Source of the DNA: Deltaproteobacteria bacterium HGW-Deltaproteobacteria-2
Lineage (GTDB): Bacteria; Desulfobacterota; Syntrophia; Syntrophales; Smithellaceae
Length of the DNA: 64,000 bases
NCBI GenBank assembly: GCA_002840505.1
Contig: PHBC01000007.1
Location: forward strand, 1 to 64,000
Direction of reading: 5' to 3'
Both the position numbers and the translations under genes were made by a program. The notes below the pieces were generated by a model. That model was given only the letters and a program-made list of their open reading frames with translations. It was not told the DNA's origin and made no database searches. How positions within the stretch are numbered: position 1 is the stretch's first letter; the number at the start of each line of letters is the position of its first letter. This document shows, in pieces, positions 40,498-50,309 of the stretch.

Positions 40498-41865
40498 ATG
40501 AGTAAAAAAGTTCTTATTATAAATCCCTGGATTCACGACTTTGCAGCCTACGATTTCTGGATAAAACCACTTGGTCTTTTATATTTGGGCGGCTTATTGC
40601 GCCAAAACGGCCATAAAGTTCATTTTATTGATTGTCTTGACCCATATCATCCGGCCATGCTCCACGGAAATCGCAAACAGCCAAAGCGTTATTCCTATGG
40701 CGACGGCAAATTCTTCCGGCAGATTATTCCAACTCCTGGACCGCTGAAGATGTTTGACCGAGGTTTCTGCCGCTATGGCATTACACCGGAAATATTCCGC
40801 GATGAATTGAAAAACCATCAGGATACGGATATCGTTTTGATCACTTCGATGATGACTTACTGGTATCCCGGAGTTTTCGAAGCAATTAAGATAATCAAAG
40901 AAGTATTGCCTCAAGTTCCCATAGTGCTGGGCGGCAAATATGCTACCCTTTGTTATGATCACGCCGTAAAATTTTCAGGAGCGGGTTTTATTATTGCCGG
41001 CGCCGGCGAAAAACTGATTCTTCAGTTGTTTCATAAAATATTTGACGAAAAACCTTTATTTATACCGGATGAAAACAATCTTGATTCGCACCCCTACCCT
41101 GCTTTCGACTTGATAAATAAAATAGACCAATTACCTTTAATCACTTCCCGGGGTTGTCCTTACCACTGCAGTTACTGCGCTACGCATATTTTTAATGATA
41201 AATTCAGACGACGTGATCCTGTAAAAGTTGTCGAAGAAATTGAATACTGGCAGAAAATATCCGGTGTGGATAATTTTAGTTTTTACGACGACGCTTTACT
41301 TGTTAATCCTGAAGAAATGATTATACCTCTATTGCACGAGCTAAAAAAAAGAAATTTGTCCTGTAAGTTTCATTGCCCCAACGGACTGCATTTGAGAGAA
41401 ATCAATGAAGAATTAAGTGAGTTGCTCTACAGTTCAGGATTTAAAACGATTCGCTTTGGCTTTGAGACATCAGATTTAAAAAGGCAGTTGCAAACCGGCG
41501 GTAAAGTTAAAAACGAAGAGCTATACAATGCTGTGAGTCATTTAAAAAAAGCCGGTTATAAAACCGATGAGATAGGCATATATTTGCTTTGCGGTATGCC
41601 CGGTCAAAAAGCCCAAGAAGTCATAGACAGTATTGAATTTGTGCAGGAATGCGGTGCCAAACCGGTTCTGGCCGAATATTCGCCCATTCCCGGAACAAAA
41701 ATGTGGACAGACGCAGTGGCATCTTCTTCTTTTGACATTCAAGGAGAACCATTATATCATAATAATTCGTTGCTTCCCTGCCGTAATGATGATTTCAATT
41801 TTGCCGTTTATACGGAATTGAAAAAGAAGCTTAAAATGAATCCAGAAACAGGCGGTTTGGTATGA
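40498..41865 (+). CDS. B12-binding-domain radical SAM protein
   Basis: A 455-residue enzyme. Residues 1-150 form a cobalamin-binding-type Rossmann domain (KVLIINPW, LLYLGGLLRQNGHKVHFIDC, VPIVLGGKYAT), though the B12 His motif is not obvious. The radical SAM domain has TSRGCPYHCSYC (about residues 214-225, CX3CX2C) and GFKTIRFGFET, and a C-terminal helper region follows. I moved the start to the ATG at 40498, because MSKKVLIINPW is the natural family beginning and the upstream codons lie in a repeat. The stop overlaps the next small membrane gene (ATGA). The substrate is unknown. Confidence 0.85.
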   Translation: MSKKVLIINPWIHDFAAYDFWIKPLGLLYLGGLLRQNGHKVHFIDCLDPYHPAMLHGNRKQPKRYSYGDGKFFRQIIPTPGPLKMFDRGFCRYGITPEIFRDELKNHQDTDIVLITSMMTYWYPGVFEAIKIIKEVLPQVPIVLGGKYATLCYDHAVKFSGAGFIIAGAGEKLILQLFHKIFDEKPLFIPDENNLDSHPYPAFDLINKIDQLPLITSRGCPYHCSYCATHIFNDKFRRRDPVKVVEEIEYWQKISGVDNFSFYDDALLVNPEEMIIPLLHELKKRNLSCKFHCPNGLHLREINEELSELLYSSGFKTIRFGFETSDLKRQLQTGGKVKNEELYNAVSHLKKAGYKTDEIGIYLLCGMPGQKAQEVIDSIEFVQECGAKPVLAEYSPIPGTKMWTDAVASSSFDIQGEPLYHNNSLLPCRNDDFNFAVYTELKKKLKMNPETGGLV

Positions 41866-42101
41866 ATGGTTTAATATGGATTAAGAATACATTGATTTTA
41901 GTATTATCCTTATTTTTTTTAATTATCGGCGTCAATACTTTGATAGGCTCTTATCGGATAAAGAATCCAATGGAGTTTGTCATGTATTTTTTTTCTGCTT
42001 CGCTTTTAATTTTAGTTTGCCTTGTCGGTGTTATATACTTTTTCTCCCGTTTATTTATTAAGAAACAGGCGGATGGAATCAATAATGACGAAACGCAATA
42101 A
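41862..42101 (+). CDS. Small two-span membrane protein
   Basis: A 79-residue protein with two hydrophobic segments (about residues 9-27 and 40-62) and short polar ends. It overlaps the radical SAM gene by 4 bases and the following peptidase gene by 17 bases, so all are in one operon. The family is not recognised. Confidence 0.6.
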   Translation: MNGLIWIKNTLILVLSLFFLIIGVNTLIGSYRIKNPMEFVMYFFSASLLILVCLVGVIYFFSRLFIKKQADGINNDETQ

Positions 42102-43584
42102 TATTCTCGGATTAATTTTCATATTAGCAGCAGTTTTATTAACCGCTGGTCTTTCCTACGGCCTCGATCTGGAAAAGAAGGTCATTAAAACAAAACTGAA
42201 AAATGGTTTGACCGTACTCATGCTGGAGCGTCATTTAAGCCAGACTGTTTCCCTCTACATACGGCATCGTATTGGCGCCATCGATGAACAAAACGGACAA
42301 AGCGGCGCCGCCCATCTTTTGGAACATATGATGTTTAAGGGAACGACAACGATCGGTGCAAAAAAATACAGCGCTGAAAAAATAATATTGGACGAAATTG
42401 AAAAAACCGGCAATCTTCTGGACATGGAAAAAAGAAAAGCCCCAAAATCTGATCAAAAAGTAATTGAAAAACTTTCCCGTCGCTTGAAAATATTACAGGA
42501 TGAGCACAAGAAATATTTCACACCTAATGAAATTGACCGGTTGTATACCGAAAATGGCGGCCTGGATATGAATGCATCCACCGGTCAGGATGTGACTACC
42601 TATCATGTCAGTCTTCCCGCCAATAAAATTGAACTATGGGCGAGAATTGAGTCGGACCGCCTGCTCAACCCTGTTTTCCGCGAATTTTACACGGAACGCG
42701 ATGTTGTCATGGAAGAGAGGAGACAACGAGTTGAATCCGATCCTGACGGTAAACTTTATGAACAATTCATGAGCACCGCTTATAAGATCCATCCCTACGG
42801 CAGACCGATTATAGGATGGGAAAAAGATTTAATGAATCTGAGCCCTGACTCAGTGAGGGAAATATTCTCCAAATATAAGAACCCGGAAAGTATTGTAATC
42901 GCGGTTGTCGGAGACATTAAGCCGCAAGAGACACTAAAATTAATCGAAAAATATTTTGGACGCATTCCTGCTGCTAAGGAAAATAAATACTTGATTCCAG
43001 AGGAGCCGCAACAAACAGAAGAACGAAAAGTAAAGGTTAAATTCGATGCCAACCCGATGATGATTATCGGGTTTCACAAACCAAATGCCCCGGCCCGTGA
43101 AGATTACGTGTTTGATGTGCTGGACACAATTTTGACCAGCGGCAGGACCAGCCGTCTATTCAAAAAAATGGTTACTGACAGGCAAATAGCAAAAAGTGTG
43201 ACGTCCATCAACGGCATTCCTGCGACAAGATATCCAAATCTTTTTACGATATTTTCCCAACCCCGTCATCCTCACACTAATTTGGAATTGGAAGAAATGA
43301 TTCTTCAGGAAATAGAAAATATAAAAACCAGTCCGGTTACAAGTGAAGAATTAACTAAAGCCAAAAATATTATAAAAACGGAGTACATTAAAGATCTGGA
43401 TTCTAATTCCGAAATTGCATCTATGTTAACTTATTATGAAGTTCTATTGGGTGATTACAGATATATCTCTGAATATCCCCAAAATATTGATCAGGTTACG
43501 GCTGAAGACATAATGAAAGTCGCCGAAGTTTACCTTACCAAAACCAACCGCACAATTTCTGTCCTTGAAAAAAAGAAGGATTAA
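42085..43584 (+). CDS. M16 zinc peptidase, catalytic subunit (exported)
   Basis: A 499-residue protein with a signal peptide (TKRNNILGLIFILAAVLLTAG) and the inverted zinc motif HxxEH (AAHLLEHMMFKGTT, about 80-93), followed by the third ligand Glu region (ERDVVMEERRQRVESD). It is the active half of an M16B-type pair; the next gene encodes the other half. It would degrade peptides or process proteins in the periplasm. I chose the ATG at 42085 because the signal peptide begins there; an ATG at 42073 is possible. An insert of about 50 residues between the HxxEH helix and the third ligand is rich in Lys and Glu. Confidence 0.88.
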   Translation: MTKRNNILGLIFILAAVLLTAGLSYGLDLEKKVIKTKLKNGLTVLMLERHLSQTVSLYIRHRIGAIDEQNGQSGAAHLLEHMMFKGTTTIGAKKYSAEKIILDEIEKTGNLLDMEKRKAPKSDQKVIEKLSRRLKILQDEHKKYFTPNEIDRLYTENGGLDMNASTGQDVTTYHVSLPANKIELWARIESDRLLNPVFREFYTERDVVMEERRQRVESDPDGKLYEQFMSTAYKIHPYGRPIIGWEKDLMNLSPDSVREIFSKYKNPESIVIAVVGDIKPQETLKLIEKYFGRIPAAKENKYLIPEEPQQTEERKVKVKFDANPMMIIGFHKPNAPAREDYVFDVLDTILTSGRTSRLFKKMVTDRQIAKSVTSINGIPATRYPNLFTIFSQPRHPHTNLELEEMILQEIENIKTSPVTSEELTKAKNIIKTEYIKDLDSNSEIASMLTYYEVLLGDYRYISEYPQNIDQVTAEDIMKVAEVYLTKTNRTISVLEKKKD

Positions 43585-43593
43585 GGGAATCAT

Positions 43594-45039
43594 ATGAGCG
43601 GAAGAATTAATTATCTTTTTAAATATTGCCTTCCCTTTCTGATCAATCTGGTATTAATTACCGGAGGTGTTCTGCCGGCACAAGCAGTTTCCGGTTCTCC
43701 ATTAACGTCACCGGATAAACTTAAGTACGCTCCCCTGCAATTCAATCTGCCGCAAACCCAGCGCGTGGTTCTTGATAATGGAATTGTTCTTCATATTCTG
43801 GAAAACCATGAACTGCCTTTGGTTAATATCAATGCTCTGGTTAAAACAGGAACAATGTATGATCCGCAAGGCAAGGCGGGCGTTGCCGAATTGACGGCCT
43901 ATGTCATGAGAACGGGAGGCACAAAGAAATTAAGCAGCACAGAAATCGACAAGCAGCTTGATTCCATAGCAGCGTCGGTCTCCCTCAGCATGTCCCTTGA
44001 ATCCGCCCGGATTAATTTTTCCATCTTGAAAGAAAATCTGGAAAAAGGAATTGATCTGTTTTCGCAAATTCTCCTGCAACCGGCCCTGGAAAAGGATAAA
44101 TTCGAATTGGCGGTACAATTAAAAAAAGAAGAACTCAGGAGAATTAAAGACGATCCACAAAAGCTTGCTTTCCGTGAATTCAATAAACTGATCTACGCCA
44201 ATGATCCGCGCGGTTTTTTGTCATCATACACGTCCTTAGCCAATATTGAACGGAATGATTTGGTTGAATTTTACAACCGTTTTTTCATGCCGAATAATAT
44301 CATTTTCGCTGTTAGCGGCGATATCACCAAGAAAGAGGTTCTGGAAATATTCAGTCGTTATTTCGGAGAATGGGAACCCAGAAATATTCCGGCTTATCTC
44401 CCTCCTCCAGCCGGAAAATCCAAGGCCGGATTGTACTGTATCGACAAGGATATTACCCAGTCCATAATTGTCAGTGGTCAATTTACAACAAGTAAAACCG
44501 ATCCCGATTTTTATTCTTTTACCGTACTTGATTTTATTATCGGCAGCGGCGGCTTTCCTTCCAGAATCTTCAGCGCCGTGCGCAATAATGAGGGACTGGC
44601 TTACAGCGCCGGCAGTTTTTACCAGGCGAAACCGGCGTATGGAATTTTTGGAACATACGCTTTTACAAAAACGTCTTCAACCATGAAAACACTTTCCCTG
44701 ATTAATTCGATTCTGGAAAAAATTAAAACTGGTACGATCACGGTCGGGGAAACTAACTGGGCCAAACAATCCATAATCAATGGCTTTGTTTTTTCTTTCG
44801 ATACTCCCGAACATATTGCCTGGCAGCAGGTCAATCTCGAATCAGAAAAATTGCCTGCAGACTTTTTGATCAATTACCGAAACAATATAGAAAAAGTCTC
44901 TGTCAGAGATCTGAATGATACCGCTGTCAAATATTTGGATAAAACAAAAAACGCCGTCTTGATTTTAGGAAACAGTAAAAAGTTTGACAAACCTTTGTCC
45001 ACCATTGCGCAACCACTTTTAATAACCCCTCAAGAATAA
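43594..45039 (+). CDS. M16 peptidase partner subunit lacking zinc motif
   Basis: A 481-residue secreted protein with a signal peptide (residues about 1-32, ending near LPAQA). The fold is M16, but the HxxEH positions are replaced (AELTAYVMRTGG), so it cannot bind zinc. It keeps the RNNEGLAYSAGSFY stretch that gives the Arg/Tyr pair for substrate binding in heterodimeric M16 enzymes. With the preceding gene (9 bp apart) it fits the split catalytic/accessory arrangement known for bacterial M16B pairs. Confidence 0.87.
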   Translation: MSGRINYLFKYCLPFLINLVLITGGVLPAQAVSGSPLTSPDKLKYAPLQFNLPQTQRVVLDNGIVLHILENHELPLVNINALVKTGTMYDPQGKAGVAELTAYVMRTGGTKKLSSTEIDKQLDSIAASVSLSMSLESARINFSILKENLEKGIDLFSQILLQPALEKDKFELAVQLKKEELRRIKDDPQKLAFREFNKLIYANDPRGFLSSYTSLANIERNDLVEFYNRFFMPNNIIFAVSGDITKKEVLEIFSRYFGEWEPRNIPAYLPPPAGKSKAGLYCIDKDITQSIIVSGQFTTSKTDPDFYSFTVLDFIIGSGGFPSRIFSAVRNNEGLAYSAGSFYQAKPAYGIFGTYAFTKTSSTMKTLSLINSILEKIKTGTITVGETNWAKQSIINGFVFSFDTPEHIAWQQVNLESEKLPADFLINYRNNIEKVSVRDLNDTAVKYLDKTKNAVLILGNSKKFDKPLSTIAQPLLITPQE

Positions 45040-45060
45040 TATATCATTTAAGGAACTATT

Positions 45061-46302
45061 ATGATTGACCCGGAAATATTCAGAAGAATAACTAAGCGAA
45101 TCGATTCCTACCGTGAAGCGATGATTGAATTGCAAAGCGCTCTTTGTGCAATTTCCGCCGTAGGTCCGGAAAACGGTGGAGACGGAGAACTGTTGAAGGC
45201 CAATTTTCTAAAAAATCGTCTTTTGCAAATGGGATTTAAAAACTTCCGGCATTATGACGCTAAGGACCAGCGAGTTTCTTCCGGCATCCGCCCTAATTTC
45301 ACTACAACAATAGAAGGTAAAAATAAAAACAAATTTATCTGGATTATTACTCACATGGATATAGTACCGCCCGGCGAACTGCGTCTCTGGAGTCACGATC
45401 CCTACAACGCTTATGTCAAAAACGGGCATATTTTCGGTCGTGGCGTTGAAGACAATCAGCAGGATATGGTTGCTTCCATCTTTGCCGCTAAAGCTATGAT
45501 TGAAGAGGGCCTGATACCGGATAATTCAATCAACCTCGCTTTTGTTTCCGATGAAGAAACATCAAGTAATATGGGTCTGTACTACATGATAGATTCCGCC
45601 AATCCGCTTTTTAATGATGACGATTTGATAGTTGTTCCCGATTCCGGGAATCCTGAAGGATCATTAATCGAGGTCGCTGAAAAAAGCATGCTTTGGCTGT
45701 GTTTTAAAACAATAGGTAAACAATGCCACGGATCGAATCCGCAATTGGGTAATAATGCTTTTGTCGCGGCATCGCATCTGGTAACAAAATTGGTCAAGCT
45801 GAAAAAACTGTTTCCCAAGTCCGATCCACTTTTTGATCCTCCTCAAAGCACGTTTGAACCAACAAAAAAAGAGGCGAATGTGGGTAACATCAACACCATA
45901 CCCGGCGAAGATATTTTCTGTATGGACTGCCGCGTCCTGCCGGAATATGATTTACAGGATGTCATGAAGGCGATACAAATAATTGTTCAGGGAATTGAAA
46001 AAAAATTCAAGGTCCGGATAGAAATATCCATTGCGCAACATGTGCAATCGGCAGAACCGACTTCTCCCAATGCTCCGATCGTTCAAATGTTGACAAAAGC
46101 CATTCAGGAAGTCTACAACGTAAAAGCATATGCCGGGGGTGTCGGCGCCGGAACAGTTGCCTCCTATATTCGCAAAAAAAATTACCCCGTCGCTGTTTGG
46201 TCTAAAACCAACCAGACAGCTCATCAGCCGGACGAAAACTGCCCCATTGACAACATTCTGGGCAACGCCAAGGTATTCGCTCACTTATTTCTGCAAAAAT
46301 AA
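45061..46302 (+). CDS. M20 family metallopeptidase (ArgE/DapE type)
   Basis: A 413-residue zinc-dependent amidohydrolase or peptidase. Motifs in order: ITHMDIVPPGE (about 97-107, first zinc His and Asp), GRGVEDNQQDMV (bridging Asp), SDEETSSNMG (the catalytic Glu-Glu), and PDSGN. A small dimerisation domain (about 205-320) is inserted, followed by the last His ligand (NQTAHQPDE). The sequence is closer to general M20 dipeptidase-like enzymes than to a specific biosynthetic member, so the substrate is open. It follows the M16 pair by 21 bp, suggesting joint peptide breakdown. Confidence 0.85.
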   Translation: MIDPEIFRRITKRIDSYREAMIELQSALCAISAVGPENGGDGELLKANFLKNRLLQMGFKNFRHYDAKDQRVSSGIRPNFTTTIEGKNKNKFIWIITHMDIVPPGELRLWSHDPYNAYVKNGHIFGRGVEDNQQDMVASIFAAKAMIEEGLIPDNSINLAFVSDEETSSNMGLYYMIDSANPLFNDDDLIVVPDSGNPEGSLIEVAEKSMLWLCFKTIGKQCHGSNPQLGNNAFVAASHLVTKLVKLKKLFPKSDPLFDPPQSTFEPTKKEANVGNINTIPGEDIFCMDCRVLPEYDLQDVMKAIQIIVQGIEKKFKVRIEISIAQHVQSAEPTSPNAPIVQMLTKAIQEVYNVKAYAGGVGAGTVASYIRKKNYPVAVWSKTNQTAHQPDENCPIDNILGNAKVFAHLFLQK

Positions 46303-46471
46303 TTTTGAAAACGCCTGATAAACAGTATGATTCAAAGCTCTTATTCTCAAAAACGAACACTTAACGGCTTTTTAAGAACTCATCAATTGTATTGCATTGG
46401 ATAAATCAAAATGATAAAACTAAACCCCAAAATTACGAATTTGTTCTGTCTTGTGAATAGAGTGCTGACAA

Positions 46472-47500
46472 TTGGATAATATAAGTTTAAAGGCTGATAA
46501 TTATTTGAAGCAACCAACCAAAAGCATGGTCGTAGAGAAAATTTCTTTTGCCGACCATAACCTGCTGAAAAATCTCTGCGGCGAACATGATAAGCATCTA
46601 AAGCTTATCGAAAATATGGAGCCTGTCAAATTAAAAGCCTGGGGGAATAATATTACTGTCTCCGGCAATAATGAAAATGTCAGTAAAATCATCTCTATGC
46701 TGAAACAGCTTTATTCTATAATGGAAAAAGGCTGGCATATTCAATCTGCCGATATTGATTACGCTCACCGCATTCTTTCCGAAGATGTAGCTTTTAAGTT
46801 GGAGCGTATTTTTCTTGATACGGTTTTTATTTCCTCCAAGAAACGTGTAATTACACCCAAAAGCATAGCCCAGAGACTTTATATTGAAGACATGAGAAAT
46901 TTTGACATGATTTTCGCCATAGGTCCTGCCGGAACAGGGAAAACATATCTGGCCATGGCGATGGCGGTATCCTGTTTGATGGAGCGGAAGATTCAAAGGA
47001 TTATATTGGCTCGCCCCGCCGTAGAAGCAGGCGAACGACTGGGATTTTTACCGGGAGACCTGGCGGAAAAAGTAAATCCGTATCTGCGTCCTCTGTATGA
47101 CGCGCTCTATGATATGATAGATATGGAAAGAGCAACAGCTCTCATCAATAAGGGCTTTATTGAGGTCGCACCACTTGCATTTATGCGGGGCCGCACGCTT
47201 AATGATTCCTTTGTTATTCTGGATGAAGCTCAGAATACGACTTCCGAACAAATGAAAATGTTTCTGACGAGGCTTGGATTTGGCTCCAAAGCGGTAATTA
47301 CCGGAGATATCACTCAGATTGATCTGCCTTCGGGAAAAGTTTCCGGTTTGATTGAAGCGGAACATATTTTGAAAAGAATCGACCGTATCCGCTTTGTTCA
47401 CTTTTCGGAAATTGACGTTGTCCGACATCCGTTAGTTCAGGATGTCATCAAAGCTTATAAACGATCCGATAAAGAAAAAACTACAGATTCCAATAAATGA
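46472..47500 (+). CDS. phoH: PhoH-like ATPase
   Basis: A 342-residue cytoplasmic ATPase. An N-terminal KH-like segment (about 30-110) is followed by the PhoH domain with Walker A GPAGTGKT (about residues 151-158), RPAVEAGERLGFLPGDLAEKVNPYLRPLYDAL, and Walker B FVILDEAQNTT (about 248). The protein is linked to RNA metabolism together with YbeY. The first start in frame is a TTG at 46472, and an ATG at 46526 is an alternative; neither has a strong ribosome site. Its stop overlaps the next start (ATGA). PhoH, the HD phosphodiesterase and YbeY form a widely conserved operon. Confidence 0.93.
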   Translation: MDNISLKADNYLKQPTKSMVVEKISFADHNLLKNLCGEHDKHLKLIENMEPVKLKAWGNNITVSGNNENVSKIISMLKQLYSIMEKGWHIQSADIDYAHRILSEDVAFKLERIFLDTVFISSKKRVITPKSIAQRLYIEDMRNFDMIFAIGPAGTGKTYLAMAMAVSCLMERKIQRIILARPAVEAGERLGFLPGDLAEKVNPYLRPLYDALYDMIDMERATALINKGFIEVAPLAFMRGRTLNDSFVILDEAQNTTSEQMKMFLTRLGFGSKAVITGDITQIDLPSGKVSGLIEAEHILKRIDRIRFVHFSEIDVVRHPLVQDVIKAYKRSDKEKTTDSNK

Positions 47501-49860
47501 ATTTTATGAATTTCTTCGAATTAATAAAAAATAAGGCCGCAAATATTTTCAAGAAGCTGCGGGGGAATAACTTATCTTTTGAATTTTTGAAAAACAGAAC
47601 TTTTCAAAAATGGGCTATTGCTGTTAGCCTCTGCTTAATCTTAGCCATCATAATATCCCCGGAACTCCGCATCTACGAACCGGACTTTAAACTGGGCATG
47701 ATTGCTCCCAGAAATATTAAAGCAGATTATTCATTTCTGGTTGAAGATCCGCAGGCAACCGAACAAAAAAAAATGGAGGACGCGGAGAACGTCAAACCGG
47801 TCTATGATTACGATATTAAAATCAAAGAAAATATAAGAAAAAAAATAGTCATAGCTCTTTCTGCCGCGGCAGATAATTACAATAATTATCCTAAGGGGAA
47901 AACTTCGAAAAACGGCGGGCTTGATGTAAGCAAATTACAAAAAGATAAAAAGAGCATGGAAAGAGACCTGGGAATTTATCTAAGTTCGGAAGAATTTTAT
48001 GTTCTCAACGAGCATAAATTTTCCGATGAACTCCAACAAAAATTATCTAATTTGATCATCTCTTTCTATGATAATAAATTTATTACTAATAATATTCTAA
48101 GCAACGCAGAAAAGCAGAAAGGCATTGTTGTCAGAAATTTAAAAACCAAGATTGAAGAGGAAATTAAAGATCAGTCTTTATTTTTCAATATTCAGGAAAT
48201 TGACGCAGCGCTTTTAAGAACAGTCAATATGGTTTTTAATGAAGATGATGATCATTTGAAAGAAGCCGCTTTCTCTCTGGCAAAAAAATTAATCGAACCA
48301 AATTTAACTTTTAACAAAGAAGCCACGGAAAAGAACAAGCTGGCTATTATAGGAGAAACAAACTCGACATTTTTCCAGGTGCAGAAGAATGAAATGATTG
48401 TACGGGAAGGAGAAAAGATCGGTTATCTGGAATTAGCCAAATTGAATGCCTTTTATAAATCTGTTAAGGACAAATATTTTTCCAGATTCACAATTCTTCT
48501 TGGATTTTTTTTTACTTCTTTGTTTCTTTCGATTGTCCTGTACCTTTGGCGCACAAGAAACTGGATCACAACTTCAGCCCGTTCCAACGTTGATTTATTC
48601 GTTTTCGGAATTATTGCGCTTCTGCAAATATTATTCATCAAAACGGGAATTTTTATTTCGCTTGCCGTCAACAAAGCTTTTCCGTTTTTGCCGCCTGAAA
48701 CATGTTTCTTCGCCATACCTTTTGCGTTTGGAGCAATGACCATCGCCATCTTGATTAATAGAAACGTCGCCATGATCATAAGTGTGCTCACATCATTAAT
48801 GATCGGTTTTATTTTTGATGAAAAAATTATTTTCCCTCTCTTCTCCTTTTTGGGATCAGTCGCTGCGTCTTATCAAATCGTCCGTATCCGTCAACGTTCT
48901 GTGTTCTTAAGAATAGGTCTTTTTCTTGGAATTATCAATATGGCTGCGATTATCTGCCTCAACCTTATCACAGGAAACTTATTCAATGATCTGTTTCTGC
49001 GATTGACAATGGGATTTGTTGGCGGTGTTTTTACCGGAATACTTGTCGCTGGAATTACTCCTATCTTTGAAAGTATCTTCGGTTTTATAACAGATTTTAA
49101 ACTGCTGGAGTTGGCTAATTTAAATCAGCCTCTTTTCCAGAGAATGATAATTGAAGCACCCGGAACTTATCATCACAGCATTATCGTTTCCTCTATGGTT
49201 GAATCGGCAGCCGAGGCTATCGGTGCAAATTCTCTGCTGACAAAAGTCAGCGCCTATTACCACGACATCGGCAAGCTGATGAAACCGCAATATTTTATTG
49301 AAAATCAACTTACAAATGAAAACAAGCACGATAAACTTTCACCAAAAATGAGCAGCCTGATTATAATATCCCACGTTAAAGACGGCTGCGAACTGGCCGC
49401 TAAAGCCAAACTTGGACCACAAATTATCAACATAATTCGTGAGCATCATGGTACAAGCATCGTCAGCTTTTTCTACGACAAGGCTAAGAAAGACAAGGAT
49501 GAATCCATTCGTTCTTTATCGGAAAGTGATTTCCGGTATCCCGGACCTAAACCACAAACGAAAGAAGCGGGGCTCGTAATGCTTGGAGATGTTATTGAAG
49601 CGTCTTCACGCACGTTATCTAACCCTACTCCGGCAAGAATTCGTTCTCTGGTCAGAGAACGAATTGAACGCATCTATATGGATGGACAACTTGATGAAAG
49701 CGAGTTAACTATAAAAAATCTCAATACAATAGCGGAAACATTTACAAAAATTCTTACCGGAATTTTTCATCACCGTGTTGATTATCCGGAATCAGCGCAG
49801 AAAGAAACTAACAGCAAAAAAGAAATTGATGAAATTACAGATCGAAAACAATCAAAATAA
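47497..49860 (+). CDS. 7TM-HD family membrane phosphodiesterase (PgpH-like)
   Basis: A 787-residue membrane protein. After one N-terminal span (about residues 45-62) comes a large extracytoplasmic domain (7TMR-HDED type, to about 325), then seven hydrophobic segments (about 330-510), and a cytoplasmic HD domain with TYHHSIIVSSMVESAAEA and SAYYHDIGKL (about 584-593). Related proteins hydrolyse cyclic di-AMP. Whether this organism uses c-di-AMP is not shown here; the HD residues are intact. It overlaps phoH (ATGA) and ybeY (32 bases). Confidence 0.9.
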   Translation: MNFMNFFELIKNKAANIFKKLRGNNLSFEFLKNRTFQKWAIAVSLCLILAIIISPELRIYEPDFKLGMIAPRNIKADYSFLVEDPQATEQKKMEDAENVKPVYDYDIKIKENIRKKIVIALSAAADNYNNYPKGKTSKNGGLDVSKLQKDKKSMERDLGIYLSSEEFYVLNEHKFSDELQQKLSNLIISFYDNKFITNNILSNAEKQKGIVVRNLKTKIEEEIKDQSLFFNIQEIDAALLRTVNMVFNEDDDHLKEAAFSLAKKLIEPNLTFNKEATEKNKLAIIGETNSTFFQVQKNEMIVREGEKIGYLELAKLNAFYKSVKDKYFSRFTILLGFFFTSLFLSIVLYLWRTRNWITTSARSNVDLFVFGIIALLQILFIKTGIFISLAVNKAFPFLPPETCFFAIPFAFGAMTIAILINRNVAMIISVLTSLMIGFIFDEKIIFPLFSFLGSVAASYQIVRIRQRSVFLRIGLFLGIINMAAIICLNLITGNLFNDLFLRLTMGFVGGVFTGILVAGITPIFESIFGFITDFKLLELANLNQPLFQRMIIEAPGTYHHSIIVSSMVESAAEAIGANSLLTKVSAYYHDIGKLMKPQYFIENQLTNENKHDKLSPKMSSLIIISHVKDGCELAAKAKLGPQIINIIREHHGTSIVSFFYDKAKKDKDESIRSLSESDFRYPGPKPQTKEAGLVMLGDVIEASSRTLSNPTPARIRSLVRERIERIYMDGQLDESELTIKNLNTIAETFTKILTGIFHHRVDYPESAQKETNSKKEIDEITDRKQSK

Positions 49861-50287
49861 AATTAAAATTGATAAACGCAGAATTCGCAGCACGGTTCTG
49901 AGAATTCTGAGGATTCTTAATTGTGCGGATAAAGAAATCAGTTTATCGTTTGTTGATGATGAGAAGATAAAAAAGTTAAACAAACAATATCTTGGTAAAA
50001 GTAAGCCGACTAATATTATTTCTTTTCCTCTTCAGGAAGGCGAATACAGTAATATAAATCCTGATATCATGGGTGATATTGTCATTTCGACCGAAACAGC
50101 TCAAAGAGATGCCCTTCGCGGAAATTTAACCTTGCCTCAGGAAATCGATTTTTTAATCATTCATGGAATTTTGCACTTGCTCGGTTATAATCATGAAAAC
50201 ACGACCAGAAAAGAAATAAATAAAATGCGTCAAAAAGAAAATGATTTATTCAAAGCTCTTTACGGCACTGATGCCTGTTTAATTTAA
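49829..50287 (+). CDS. ybeY: Endoribonuclease YbeY
   Basis: A 152-residue rRNA maturation and quality-control factor. The zinc motif is HGILHLLGYNHEN (about residues 112-124, with Asn where Asp is usual between Gly and the third His). The core also has SLSFVDDEKIKKLNKQYLGKSKPTNIISFPL and MGDIVIS. I placed the start at the ATG at 49829, which gives the usual length of about 150. It lies inside the end of the HD phosphodiesterase gene, the typical order. Confidence 0.93.
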   Translation: MKLQIENNQNKIKIDKRRIRSTVLRILRILNCADKEISLSFVDDEKIKKLNKQYLGKSKPTNIISFPLQEGEYSNINPDIMGDIVISTETAQRDALRGNLTLPQEIDFLIIHGILHLLGYNHENTTRKEINKMRQKENDLFKALYGTDACLI

Positions 50288-50309
50288 TATTATTACTGGA
50301 GGATAAAAA